Of a stretch of DNA of 64,000 nt, positions 11,119 to 22,139 are shown one piece after another (the stretch's first letter is position 1; every line of letters begins with the position of its first letter). Below the pieces are notes generated by a model. It had not been told where the DNA came from and made no database searches. It saw nothing but the letters and a program-made list of their open reading frames with translations. Location: positions 476,497,150 through 476,561,149 of the forward strand of contig CM048748.1 of the NCBI GenBank assembly GCA_026315105.1, read 5' to 3'. The position numbers and the translations under genes were made by a program. Origin of the DNA: Locusta migratoria (lineage: Eukaryota; Arthropoda; Insecta; Orthoptera; Acrididae).

Positions 11119-11315
11119 TTTTCTTATGTAATGGTGCTTTCTGGTGTTGTCATAATTTTTAACTTACATTGCTACTGAGAACTGATAACCATTTCAAAAA
11201 TTAATATTCATTGCTGATCTTACGGTTAGTTAGATTTCAATTCCGATTTTCAACTTTGATCTTGTGACAACACCAGCGATAAAATACAGAAAAAAAGGTA
11301 ACATTACATAAGAAA
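11119..11315. repeat. small inverted-repeat element (MITE-like)
   Basis: Inverted arms of about 45 bp share TTTCTTATGTAATG and CTGGTGTTGTCA (left) with their complements on the right, around a ~100-bp centre. It is about 197 bp long with no coding capacity. The family is unassigned. Confidence 0.6.
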
Positions 11316-11544
11316 TGGCGACCGTGACAGGACCTCGAATGGTAAAAAGAAAGAAAGAAACATTACAAATGCTTTACAAGTTACAAGATATACGTCATAA
11401 TTGTTTTATCTCTTCCCTCCCCCCTCCCCTACATAAGAAATCTGACTATGGGCCTACTGCAGGATACTGAAAATACAGAATTCTTCCCCTCTCTCGCTTA
11501 GCCAATCAAGCAAACAGAATCAGGTTTCAGCATTGTGAGAATAA

Positions 11545-11741
11545 AAATGTTCAAATGTTTGTATAGTCTATGGGACTTAACTACGGGGTCATCAGTCCCC
11601 ATACTTACAAACTACTTATGAACTACTTACGAACTAGGACGGCACAAATATCTATGCCCGAGGGGGGATTCGAATCCCCGACCGTAGTGGCCGTGCAGGC
11701 CGTGACTGGAGCGCCTTAGTCCCCTCGGCCACCGCGGCCGG
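11545..11741 (-). mobile_element. SINE family A
   Basis: Full-length family A SINE with a perfect 14-bp target duplication cattgtgagaataa (11531-11544, 11742-11755), one of the cleanest here. Box B GGATTCGAATCCCC reads on either strand because of its symmetry; the tail orientation fixes the minus strand. Confidence 0.94.
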
Positions 11742-11755
11742 CATTGTGAGAATAA

Positions 11756-12809
11756 TTTTGAATTTTGTTTGCAATCTTCCTAAAAGTGAATCACTATCAT
11801 GCACCCCCATTTACAACAAATGGACCCCCAAATTACTTTTCCGCTGATGTGGACCCCTTGCAGGTTGGAGTAAACCCACCCTGGGAATCACTGGTGTTAG
11901 GGCATCACTCTGCCTCCCCACTTGTTGACAACAGCGGCCGGCGCCCCGCCCACTCATTAATATGGGTCAGGTGGCCGAGTAGTGGCGGAAACGACCCGAG
12001 CCCAAACCCTGGCCGCCAGCATCAGGCCAGGCCGGTTTTCAGGCTGAATTTCATTTTCCTCTGAAACTCGCTGCCCCACCGGTCAGCTGTGGCCGAACAT
12101 CAATCTCGTACGCCCGGCTGCGGGATCATTTTGCAGCAGACACTTTGGGATCATTTTGCAGCAGACACTGACGCCCGCCAGTAATTATTAACGATGCCCA
12201 CATGGAGCGCGCGAGCCCGGGCCTGCTTCCATTCTGCGCCGGTGGCGGCGCTGGCTGTCACCGCGGTCGCTCCCGCCGCAGGACTCCTCCGCCAGTGTCG
12301 CTGTCACATCCGCTCCAGTGGCAAATCGACATAGTCGCAATAATTTTAACAGGAAAGAGGAAGCTGTTAAATTAGACAGAATTTGGACTTCTGCTTTACA
12401 CCAGCGGAATGACAATCAATTCTTCTCTGCCAAGAATGTTGGCAATACCAGAGATAAAGTCGTAGCCGACATCACGTGATGTCTTGTGGTGCCCTTCACA
12501 TTGCCTATATATACGGCGCTCCCTCAAGTTCTCAACACAATTCGCCAGTCTACCTCTGAAGATGTCTTCCGCAGCCGAAGATGAAACGTTAGGGGAAAGT
12601 TTTATAAATCGACCACGGCTTATCAGCCCGGAAGATTTAAATGAAATAGTCGAGACTTTCGTGAGCCTGTGTCTCCGAGCCTCTGTGGCGATACGTTCAG
12701 CTACGATATTGAGGACGTATGGATATGTACTCCACTTGATATACAAAACACTGTTTTCTACTTCTACCAGTGACGGCGCATCCATTCTTCACTGGCTCAG
12801 TGAACCCAC

Positions 12810-12810
<1 letters not shown>
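11756..12810. other. GC-rich unassigned segment
   Basis: GC-rich, particularly 11930-12330. A perfect 24-bp stretch starting GGGATCATTTTGCAGCAGAC is tandemly duplicated at 12122-12146 and 12147-12171 (unit 25 bp). Frames of 129 codons run on both strands at 12396-12873 with no recognisable domain. CTGAAGATG at 12555-12563, followed by GAAACGTTAGG, is a relative of the motif found in the palindromes. A TATATATA stretch lies near 12506. A regulatory role is possible but unsupported. Confidence 0.35.
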
Positions 12811-12897
<87 letters not shown>

Positions 12898-12919
12898 ACA
12901 AATAAATAAATAAATAAAC
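12811..12919. repeat. A55 homopolymer followed by (AAAT)n
   Basis: 55 consecutive A residues (12811-12865) run into about a dozen AAAT/AAAC units that end at the left arm of the palindrome 12920-13366. It may be the tail of a decayed retroposon. Confidence 0.9.
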
Positions 12920-13366
12920 AAATAATTCTCATTCTCTGTTGCAATACTTTATTCTCCATTACGCGTTTCGCGCTGTTAGCGCATCGTCAAACTAAAAAAA
13001 AGACAAATGTTTTATTACAGTCCCTGTACCTGGCGGGCAGCGAATCTAATGTGGCTAAGGTGAGTAAATTTTGAAAACTCAGACTTACTTGGGTGGAGAT
13101 GGAGCTACAGAACTATCTATAGCTGTTAAATTGACACAAATTTTTAAGCCAGCTCCACCACAGGTATAGGTAGTTCTGTGGCTCCATCTCCGCCCAAGTA
13201 AGTCTGAGTTTTCAAAATTTACTCACCTTCGCCACATTAGATTCGCTGCCCGCCAGGTACACGGACTTTAACAAAACATTGGTCTTTTTCGAGTCTGACG
13301 ATGCGTTAACAGCACGAAACGCGTAATTGGAGAATAAAACATTGCAACAGAGAATGAGAATTATTT
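12920..13366. repeat. long palindromic (foldback) element
   Basis: Arms of roughly 190 bp begin AAATAATTCTCATTCTCTG and end with its complement. Each arm carries a GACGATGCG...CGAAACGCGTAAT motif, with a perfect GCGCT-AAC-AGCGC hairpin in the left arm. Further in, both arms share AAACTCAGACTTACTT and a GGTGGAGATGGAGC-type block. The centre is near 13140. No coding capacity. Arms are about 90 percent identical by eye. Confidence 0.85.
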
Positions 13367-13499
13367 AATTATTCAACACTGTAGCTGCACCAGCCGCCAC
13401 CACCACCATCATGGGATGGAATGAATTGCTACGAAAAAAGTTATTCTCTTTGAAAAAAAGATGTAAACAGTTAAAAAGTGTTCTCAAAATCTCATTCTC

Positions 13500-13722
13500 T
13501 TTTAACCAAGAGGAGGATCACTGAGAACATAAACGTTTGTATGGTACATGACAATAGGGTACCTTCCAGATAGATTCGCCGAAAGAGGGAAAGGTGGAAA
13601 CGAACAGAAGGATAGGAGAGAAAGAGGTGGATGCAGTGAGGGGGCAAGGGGATATGGACTAAGAGAGTGTAGAGTAAATAAACACCCGGACAACGCTGGG
13701 TTTACAGCTAGTATATAAATAA
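13500..13722 (-). repeat. dispersed repeat with ACTAGCTGTAAACCC end
   Basis: Read on the minus strand, the right end begins TATACTAGCTGTAAACCCAG, matching 62403 (plus strand) and resembling 45084. The adjoining purine-rich stretch matches in style the pyrimidine-rich tract after 62480. Not assigned to a known class. Confidence 0.55.
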
Positions 13723-13924
13723 AAATTAAAAGTGTTTTTAAACTGTCATTATACGTTTCCTTCTTGCATCATTTAATATGCACATTCAAAACATTTTTAT
13801 TGCATCAGAAACGTTTTACGTTCCGGATACGGCAGGTATACGAGTCGTAGCGCGGCCACTTAATAAAGGCGCCAGTGGCCGCAGCGTTGTAATGCATATG
13901 CGCGGCTGAGGTTCAAATTCTCCT

Positions 13925-14085
13925 CTGAACCCCCTGGAAGCAGCGTATGGGTGGACCCTCCGTAGGGAGGAGCGAGGGAAATCGCTGCTTTCGACATTGG
14001 CGTTGGAGCTGGTAGAGACACCAGCTCCTGGCTACTCGAGCTCTGGCGGTTACGCACGAATGATGACGAAGCAAAGACATCGGAG
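13925..14085 (-). repeat. dispersed GC-rich repeat, matches 3098-3260
   Basis: Inverted relative of 3098-3260. Read on the minus strand it has the same order of blocks, ending in a CCCATACGCTGC stretch. No reading frame is conserved between the two copies, so it is unlikely to be coding. Confidence 0.7.
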
Positions 14086-14104
14086 CTATTCCACACCTTG
14101 TCTT

Positions 14105-14305
14105 GCCGGCCGCGGTTGCCGAGGGGACTGAGGCGCTCCAGTCACGGTCTGCACGGCCACTGCGGTCGGAGGTTCGAATTCTCCCTCGGGCATGGATATT
14201 TGTGCCGTCCTTAGTCTTAGCTAGTTCATAAGTAGTTTGTAAGCTTAGGGACTGATGACCCCGTAGTTAAGTCCCATAAGTTCTACAAACATTTGAACAT
14301 TTTGA
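14105..14305 (+). mobile_element. SINE family A
   Basis: Full-length with perfect 12-bp target duplication acaccttgtctt (14093-14104, 14306-14317). Box A carries one change (GGTTGCCGAGGGG). Confidence 0.93.
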
Positions 14306-14317
14306 ACACCTTGTCTT

Positions 14318-14846
14318 TCGCAACGGCGAATCATTCAGGCATCATTCGCCCATAATTTTTATTTCCAAAACAATGTTATCTATTCTTGTACCATACAATT
14401 TCACTAGTTACTTCAGGAATATGTTAGTCATAGTAAACAGTTCGATGTCGACGCAGGTGAGGTACTCATCCACAACTATCCAACCAGTGAGGGTAACGTT
14501 ACAAACAGTTCATTACCGTCGTATAGAAGCCCAAAACGTGACTTAACCTACTCTCTGCTCAATGCAGGAAACTGTATCGTTAGCTTTTTACAGGGTTTAC
14601 GGTATATAAACCCGGTTGTTTGTAGGAAGCAATGCAAACGACGGTTCATGGGACCACACCACACACTTCTGTTGTCTGGCCAGGGTCATTCTTAGCAATC
14701 GTCTGTCGTGGTTTCAGTTAACGTCAGGTTTCGCACACGTGCCCTCTTCGCTAATAAATTTTTACCTCGCTTTGTGTATGTTGTCATTGCTGAGGACACT
14801 GTCGCTAGCAAAACACTAACCAGTGGAACTGTTTTCCACACATGTT
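14318..14846. other. no gene seen
   Basis: Short frames without motifs; no repeat recognised. Confidence 0.4.
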
Positions 14847-14964
14847 CCAAAATGTTCATATGTCTGTAAATCTATCGGACCAAACTGCGTGGTCATCAGT
14901 CCGTAGCTTACAAACTACTTAAACCTAGGTAAACTAACCTAAGGACAACAAACACACACACACA

Positions 14965-15012
<48 letters not shown>

Positions 15013-15097
15013 GACACACGTCCCAGGGAAGACTCGATCCTCCACGGCGAGCAACCGCGCGCTCCGCAGTGAGGCGCCTTAGACCGCTCGGCTACTC
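14847..15097 (-). mobile_element. SINE family B with internal (CA)n expansion
   Basis: Family B SINE, flanked by a short catgtt duplication (14841-14846, 15098-15103). Between head and body, where other copies have a short ACACACA-like stretch, this copy has a CA-rich tract at about 14950-15018, making it about 60 bp longer than its relatives. Confidence 0.88.
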
Positions 15098-15311
15098 CAT
15101 GTTATTTTATCGACCGCCTGAACATTCGGCATACATTACTTTTCCCTTATATTCCAAATACTTTCATTTTCTTTGCGATTACTTCATGCGCTCTGATATA
15201 ATTATGGCAGTATTTCAATACTACAATCCTGCTTGACAGTGTATTCTTTCAATGCATTAATTTTTAAATGCTGAAAAATCTCAATTAGACTTAGGTTTAA
15301 CATCGAATAAC

Positions 15312-15910
15312 AACACAAAGAAAACTAAGAGTTTGGTAATCGGCACAATAATGGAAAATAGGGAGATCGACCAGATTGCCACAAACCAAGTGAGAACTTT
15401 TAAATATCTTGACAGTACGACCATTGAAGACTTCAGATCATCAGGGAGCAAAGACCCGCAGTGCTAGGGCGAAGGATGTTTTCAACAGGAAGAGATTATT
15501 ATTGTCTTGCAATCTTGATGGACATCTGACGAAAAGGACTGCCAGTGTTTTGTTAGGAGTATCTCACTGTGGGGTAGAAACGTGGACACAGAGACGAGAG
15601 AATGGAAAAAAGTCCAGAAGCAATTGAGTTACTGATGTCTTGGAGACTAGAGAGGATAAGGATGATGGAAAGAATGCACGACAGAATGTTGGAAGGTGTT
15701 GGTGAGAGAAGTCTGCTGAAATTTTTAAAACAAAGGTAGAAGAAATTTTTTGGATAGATTGAGACCAGAAAGTTTAATAACAGATGTTGTAGAAGGAATA
15801 ATCTGAGAGACGATTGAGACGAGGAAGAAGATACGAACTGATAGACTACATAAAGGGAAGTGGAAAATAGGCAGACCTGAAAAGGATGAGAGTACAGCAT
15901 GCAGATATAT
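15312..15910 (+). pseudogene. decayed RTE-like LINE polyprotein C-terminus
   Basis: Plus-strand frames read NQVRTFKYLDSTTIEDFRSS, then AKDVFNRKRLLLSCNLDGHL and, after a frameshift, a region resembling the ETWTLRR..KRI.AFEMW.WRRM block. This order (FKYLGS, then A...F..K..LL...L....K, then ETWT) is the thumb and C-terminal region of RTE-type reverse transcriptases, as in the better copy at 28754-29668, but the sequence belongs to a different subfamily. Multiple stops and frameshifts are present. The catalytic FADD block is not preserved upstream. Confidence 0.65.
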
Positions 15911-16004
15911 CAAGTAAAAAATTGCCTCAGGGCAGAACACAAATTATGAAGATTTTAATTTTGATCGTCTTACTATTATTCTAGGGGGGGGGGGGGCAAT
16001 AATA

Positions 16005-17383
16005 CACTCCTGGCCATTAAAATTGCTACACAACGAAGATGACGTGCTAAAGACGCGAAATACAACCGACAGGAAGAAGATGCTGTGATATGTAAATGAT
16101 TAGCTTTTCAGAACATTCACACAAGGTTGGCGCCAGTGGCGACACCTACAATGTGCTGACATGAGGAAGGTTTCCAGCCGATTTCGTATACACAAACAGC
16201 AGTTTACCTCCGTTGCGTGGTGAAACGTTGTTGTGATGCTTCGTGTAAGGAGGAAAAATGCGTACCATCACATATCTGACTTTGATAATTGTCGCATTGT
16301 AGCCTATCTCGATTGCGATTTATCGTATCGTAACACTAGAGCTCGCGTTGGTTGTGATGCAATGACTGTTAGCAGAATATGGAATCGGTGGGTTTAGGAG
16401 GGCAATACGGGACGCTGTGCTGGATCGCAAAGGCTTCGTATCACTAGCAGTCGAGATGACAGGCATCTTATCCGCATGACTATAACGGATCGTGCAGCCA
16501 CGTCTCGATCCCTGAGTCAACAGATGGGGACGTTTGCAAGACAACAACCATCTTCACGAACAGTTTACGACGTTTGAAGCAGCATAGGCTATCAGTTCGG
16601 AGACCATGGCTGCGGTTACCCTTGACGCCACATCACAGACAGGAGCGCCTGTGATGGTGTACGCAACGACGAACCTGGGCACACGAATAGCAAAACGTCA
16701 TTTTTTCAGATGAGTCGAGGTTCTGTTTACAGCATCATGACGGTCACATCCGTGTTTGGCGACATCGCGGTGAACGCACGTTAGAAGCGTGAATTCGTCA
16801 TTGCCATACTGGCTTATCACCCGACGTGATGGTATACACGTCTCGGTCTCCTCTTGTTCGCATCGACGGCACTTTGAACAGTGGCCGTTACATTTCAGAT
16901 GAGTTACAACCCGTCTCTATGCCCTTTATTCGATGCCTGCGATACCTTACATTTCAGCAGGGTAATGCACGGCAGCATGTTGCAGGTCCTGTACGGGTCT
17001 TTCTGAATACGTAAAATGTTCGACTGCTGCCCTGGCCAGCATATTCTCCAGATCTCTCTTCAACTGAAAACGTTTGGTCAATGGTGGCCGAGCAGCTGAC
17101 TCATCACAATACTCCAGTCACTATTCTTGATGAACTGTGGTATCGCGTTGAAATTGCATGGGCATCTGTATGTGTACACGCCAACCAAGCTCTGTTTGAG
17201 TCAATGCGCAGGCGTATCAAGGCTATTATTATGACCTGAGGTGGTTGTTCTGGCTACTGATTTCTCAGGATTTATGCATCCAAATTGCGTGAAAATGTAA
17301 TCACATGTGAGTTCTAGTAAAATGTATTTATCCAATGAATACCCGTTTATCAGCTGATGTAACAACTTTAATGGCTACTAGTG
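16005..17383 (+). mobile_element. Tc1-like DNA transposon, copy 2, both ends present
   Basis: Flanked by TA on both sides (16003-16004, 17384-17385). The left end CACTCCTGGCCATTAAAATT and the right end AACTTTAATGGCTACTAGTG are inverted repeats with a few differences. The 1379-bp length suits an intronless Tc1-like element with one transposase gene. It is related to the truncated copy at 3465-4613. A G-run (15984-15996) lies just outside the left end. Confidence 0.93.
16255..17240 (+). pseudogene. Tc1-like DDE transposase, inactivated
   Basis: The frame can be followed through FSDESRFCLQHH (first Asp), TSRSPLVRIDGTLNSG, the QQ.NAR block and STENVWSMVAEQL (Glu), ending near RRIKAIIM. It is broken: a stop replaces the Trp before QNVIFSDESR, another stop interrupts after RTLEA, and about ten codons are missing before VYTSRSP. 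The second catalytic Asp is changed to Gly (FQQGNARQHV). The copy cannot make active transposase even if the frame were open. The terminal inverted repeats are largely intact, so it could in principle be moved by a relative's enzyme. Confidence 0.9.
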
Positions 17384-17385
17384 TA

Positions 17386-18094
17386 CAAAACCATTGCCGT
17401 ACTACCGGCCTTAAGATGAATTAATAAAAGTTCGAGACCGCAGAGTCTAGCTGGGCTGTGCGCGGACGACAGTCGGAACTCGAGTTACCGGAGGTGATCG
17501 CAGGAGCCGCGCTTCACTGGCGCACACTGCATACTGGAGCTCTCGACACGTGCAAACCTCACACGAGGACGTTCAAAAATGTTCAAATGTCTGTTAAGCT
17601 TATGGGACTTCACTACGGGGTCATCAGTCCCTAAGCTTACAAACTACTTATCAACTACCTTATACTAAGGACGGCACAAATGTCCATGCCCGAGGGGGTA
17701 TTCGAACCCCCCGACCGTAGTGGCCGTGCAGACCGTGACTGGAGCGCCTCAGTCCCCGAGGCCACCGCAGCCGGCTCGAGTACGTCAACCACAGAGGACG
17801 GACGAGCTGTTCGTGGCCGTCAGGGACGAGAGATGGGATTCGCATTTGTAGTGTGCTGTCTACGGTCTGAACACTCAACCTGACAGGAACCTCAGATGAT
17901 GACCGAGCCTCCAGAGGAACGCCGACGCAGACAGAGGAGCAGCGTCCAGAGAGGGCAATCCGAAGCACACTGGGTGGCGGAGCACCGGTGGCGAGAGACG
18001 ACTGCGGACAGAACAGTCAGCACGTCAGCAGAGACCGTCACGACCCCAGAGGACGACTGAGCCGAGCGCGGACGGCATTCGGACCACCAGCGAC
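17386..18094. other. GC-rich unassigned segment split by a SINE
   Basis: GC-rich sequence at 17430-17572 and 17786-18090 with dense CGAC/GAGG words and no long frame or recognised motif. Probably an untyped repeat. Confidence 0.35.
17573..17776 (-). mobile_element. SINE family A
   Basis: Full-length family A SINE with imperfect 9-bp target duplication cgaggacgt/cgagtacgt (17564-17572, 17777-17785). Box A has a small change at GGCCTCGGGG. Confidence 0.9.
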
Positions 18095-18111
18095 CAGTGC
18101 TGCCAACACTG
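18095..18111 (+). other. orphan hAT-like terminus
   Basis: CAGTGCTGCCAACACTG resembles the hAT-type end CAGTGTTGCCAAC, like the ends of the element at 20148-24914. No matching right end with an 8-bp duplication was found nearby, so this may be a decayed or truncated element. Confidence 0.4.
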
Positions 18112-18748
18112 AAATGGGATTTCCCACTTGAAAGCTTTTCGAAAACCACCAGAAACCATCGAATTTTTTGCGTGTTTTTAACAAAACCAATATATTGTAA
18201 TTATTTGAAGTACTGAGTATGTTGAGTAGGACACAATTCAATTTATCCCTTGTGTTTAAAGTTAGAAAATGTTTTTACTTTCGTTTTTTTTTCTTTATTT
18301 ATATATTTTATTTCCAAAAATGAGAAGTTGCCGATTGAAATTTTATGTCCTTTTTATACTTCCTCACAATTCCTGTTGTTATTTCTATGAAACATGCATT
18401 TAAAAATATATATATAATATTGCATGAAACAGACCGGCATTCCATTACGTGAGGCCAAAACGAAGACAAAATTTTCGCAAGTAACAAAACATTAGGCCTA
18501 CTTTTAATGGTTCGTTAACGAACTGTTTTCGATCTAAAACAAAACAAACGGTAGATTTCTATTATTACAGACCACTGAAGATGTTCTACAGCCATTAATA
18601 CGAAACGCGTGTGGTGAGAAAACTCGCATTTTATTTGTAGTTGCATAGACGGACAAATACTGCCATTCATAATTACGAAAGCAACTACGGACATCATGGC
18701 CACACAAACGAAGGATTTTTCCACTGGAAAGCCTGGAGAATTACTTTT
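18112..18748. other. AT-rich, no gene seen
   Basis: AT-rich. It contains CTGAAGATG (18574-18582) followed by CGAAACGCGT (18601-18610), the motif pair of the long palindromes, but no opposite arm is evident. Confidence 0.4.
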
Positions 18749-18868
18749 GGCTGTGTGGAATGCCGCGTCACGCTACGGACTGGGTGGCTGATCTCGCCGG
18801 TGGTTCGAGTCCTCCTCCTGGCATGGGTGTGTTTGTGGTCATTAGTGTAAGTTAGATTAGAGGGACCT
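18749..18868 (+). mobile_element. tRNA-headed SINE fragment
   Basis: A short head with box B GGTTCGAGTCCTCC, then GGCATGGGTGTGTTTGTGG and a TTAGTGTAAGTTAGA body start like family B. The 3' body is missing. No target duplication was found. Confidence 0.55.
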
Positions 18869-19203
18869 GGACGTGAAAATGACTAAAAAATGGATTGTTT
18901 TAATTCCATCTGAAACACAAATTTCTTCCTTTTCCAAAAACAGTTATTATTGTCTTAAACGCTCTTTGAACAAATGTCTCCACACTGGCCACGCTCATGC
19001 TTCAGGCGAGGAATATCTTCATAAACATTCCATGGCTACCACAGTCATTGAAACAATAAAGCCAACTGTACAGGGACCTTGTAGATAAAAAACTACTTAG
19101 TAAATGTGTACATGGTCGTACAGAAAATGCTAATGAGAGTTTCAACAGCTGCATGTGGCAACGAGTACCTAAAACAGTGTTTGTTGGATGAACAGTATTC
19201 AAA

Positions 19204-19384
19204 TGTTCAAATGTTTGTAAATCTATCGGACCAAACTGCGTGGTCAACAAACTACTTAAACCTAGGTAAACTAACCTACGGACAAACACACACCCATGCC
19301 CCAGGGAGGACTCGAAACTCCACGGCGAGCAACCGCGCGCATCGCAGCGAGGTGCTATAGACCGCTCGGCTACTCCACCGCGGC
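19204..19384 (-). mobile_element. SINE family B
   Basis: Family B SINE lacking about 20 nt of the body (around ATCAGTCCGTAGCTTAC). Likely target duplication tgaacagtattcaaa/tgaatggtattcaaa (19189-19203, 19385-19399), 13 of 15 identical. Confidence 0.88.
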
Positions 19385-19399
19385 TGAATGGTATTCAAA

Positions 19400-20139
19400 A
19401 TAGGTGTGATGGCTTCTGTTATCTGTTTCAATGGTGTTGTAATTAGCAGGACAAAAGCAATGGACAAATTGGGCATCCTATCAGGAAATATTATGATAGC
19501 TGCTCTGACTGTCATAGATAGTCGGCGAATAGCTGAAACTGAAAGGGCTGCAGAAGCCAACACTTAAGAGTCCACAGTAAGGAAAAGACTCCTGAAAAAG
19601 TCTGCAGAGGATAAAGAAGCATCTGGGCAGTAAGATTATGCCACTGGAATGTTCTGAAAGAGGCATACTGTGAGTCAAAAACACAGTGAACATTCTTTTC
19701 TCATTTTCTCGAAACCACATCTTCAGGACATTAGGTACACATATCTTAATAATAGTTTTAGCTATGTTCACCAAATTTCTCATAGTTTGTAGACATGATC
19801 TACGTTTGTCGTTCTGTATACAATTGTAACGCTAATTGTTAGACAAAGTAGTAATGAAGTGTAGTAAGGGTTTTTCTGTTTCCTCAGATATATTCCAAAC
19901 TCCAAAGAAGAGGCATAATCTGTTCCTACGAATGTTGACCGCAGCCTGCCACAGTCTAAATGCTATTAGACTGACGATGCACCAGAAAATGGTTCCATAA
20001 TGTGAACGTGTGTTATAGAAATTGTAATTCTTAAGTTATAACAGAATTTCAGTAAATTTCCTCTTACAGCTTCTGTAAATGTCATTCAGTGTTGGTACAA
20101 AATCGCAACATCCTCCGAATTGTAGATCAAGAGTAATGT
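19400..20139. other. no gene seen
   Basis: AT-rich with frames up to 100 codons on the minus strand (19481-19783), none with a recognisable motif. Confidence 0.4.
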
Positions 20140-20662
20140 ATGAAAATCAGTGTTGTCAACTTAGAGGATTTTCCACTAAAACTGGTGGTTTCTACCCTCC
20201 CTTTAGTGGCGAAGTATGGCTTCTAGTGGCTGGTGGGTTTTTATAGTAGTTTAGAATAATTCAGTTTCACTTACTCAAATTCGATCTGAAAACACTACGC
20301 TATTTATGTGATTTTTCGAAATATTTTACTTTTACTCGGAAGATAACTACAATATGACAACGCTCCACAGATTACATACGAAATTCCCTGTAAAACGAAC
20401 AGTATTTAGTAGCAGCTAGTTCATTTGACGAGCGAAGTCGGCTTGCGCAGGTTCAGGGAATGCAGCGAGCAGTTTCAAACATTGGGTGCTGACTCATTTC
20501 ACTTTCGCTCCAAATAACCGCTGAGCGCTTCTCGGCTTATGCAGGGTACTTCACGTCACGTGTGCAGAAGAAGTACTCGACTGTCGTCGTTCGTGATGTG
20601 CACTGTGCATCACTGTGATTCACGATGTATGGTATTATTCCACGACTTCATACGTGTATAAC

Positions 20663-20840
20663 TATGCCAAAACCACAATATATGCGAAAGGTTCCGGATT
20701 GTGGGCTTCAACACCAACATTTAAAAGACTGGCTTCAAGTTAATGAAAGTACCTAGGGTCAGGTAGCGAAGTGCAAATTTTGTCCTACAACTTTAAGGAG
20801 TCACTATGGCGATTTGAGGTCTCATGGGATGTAAAATAAG
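20663..20840 (+). pseudogene. BED zinc-finger N-terminus of a hAT-like transposase
   Basis: The plus-strand frame from MPKPQYMRKV runs through LKDWLQVNEST, then a stop, then GQVAKCKFCPTTL, GDLRSHGM, another stop and NKHLEN. The pattern of a Trp, CxxC and then two spaced His is that of a BED-type DNA-binding finger, common at the N-terminus of hAT transposases. Two in-frame stops kill it. The dimerisation and catalytic RNase H-like domains were not found downstream. Confidence 0.65.
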
Positions 20841-20991
20841 CATCTAGAAAATAAACAGTTAAGCAACCTTTCCTTTGTAATTTTAGTTCCTATCCCGGCG
20901 GCCTTGCGTGATAATGTTGGCAACGGATGCTGAATCTCGACAACGTTAATGGCGTGAAACGCGAATATTTTCTCACGAAGCCTTTGTTGTA

Positions 20992-21194
20992 AATCAAATG
21001 TTCAAAAGTTTGATAAGCTTAAGGTACTTGACTTGCGGGGTCATCAGTCCCTAAATTTACAAACTACTTATGAACTACCTTATACTAAAAACGACACAAT
21101 CATCCATGCCCAAGGGGGATTCGAACCCTCAAACATAACGGCCGTGCAGACTGTAACTGGCAAGCCGCAGACCTCTCGACCACTGCGGACGACT
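20992..21194 (-). mobile_element. SINE family A, diverged
   Basis: Inserted inside the hAT-like element with perfect 10-bp target duplication ctttgttgta (20982-20991, 21195-21204). It is clearly more diverged than other A copies, consistent with an older insertion. Confidence 0.88.
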
Positions 21195-22139
21195 CTTTGT
21201 TGTACAAGGGAAATTAATTTTATTGATTGTAATAATATACATTCAAGAACCTGTCAACAACACATCACGAACAGCATTATTTATTTGCTGCATATTAAGA
21301 GTATGCTGTGGTTTGTTGTCAGCAAAAAGAAAAAAAAAATGCTGCAATGGTTATGATATTCCAAGAAACGTTATAAAACAACTCGGTACCAAGAAATCGT
21401 AGCTCTCAGAAACCGACTTCAGAAGACGAATTCATTTCTATTATAACCTCTTGTATGTTCTTAACTTGAATTCTGGTTTATTGTAAATTTAATTCAAATG
21501 TTCATATGTTTGTAAATCTATCGGACCAAACTACGTGGTAATCAGTCCGTAACTTACAAACTACTTAAACTAAGGTAAGCTAACCTATGGACAAGATACA
21601 CACCCATGCCCCAGGGAGGACTCGAACCTCCGACGACAAGCAACCTCGCGCTCCGCAGCGAGGCGCCTTACAAGGGAATGGTCAGACTTGTCATGCCGAA
21701 ACATGTATTGATTTTTTTAACATTGTTAGTTAACATTGAAGGAAGTCTGTATGCAGAATGTTAGCTGCTGACATGACCTGGAAGTCACCTAAAACAAAAT
21801 TCACGAAAATGGCAGTTTTTCCTGCTTGGCGCTTGCGGTGACGGCTGGCCACCCCTGGAAATGGCGAGTCGCGAGCTGTTGTTATGGCGAGTGTTGTGCG
21901 CATGGTCGGGAGGTGCGGCCGTCTTATCGCGGCGTTCGCTAAACAGGAATATCGTTGAACGGTGTTGATGGAAAGGAGAAACGAATATTCGTTTCTGTGG
22001 CAGACACTTCCTTTTCATTTCTGGTACGTTTTTCAAAACATACCGTCCTGAAACTAGTTAAAGATGTGAAAGATATTCTGTACATCTACGTTACACTACA
22101 CAAGCCACTTTACGGTGAACATTCAATCTCCCCTCACAG

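Noticed and set aside
12396..12873. 129-codon frames on both strands
   Set aside because: Overlapping antisense frames, one running into a poly-A tract as poly-Lys; no motif.
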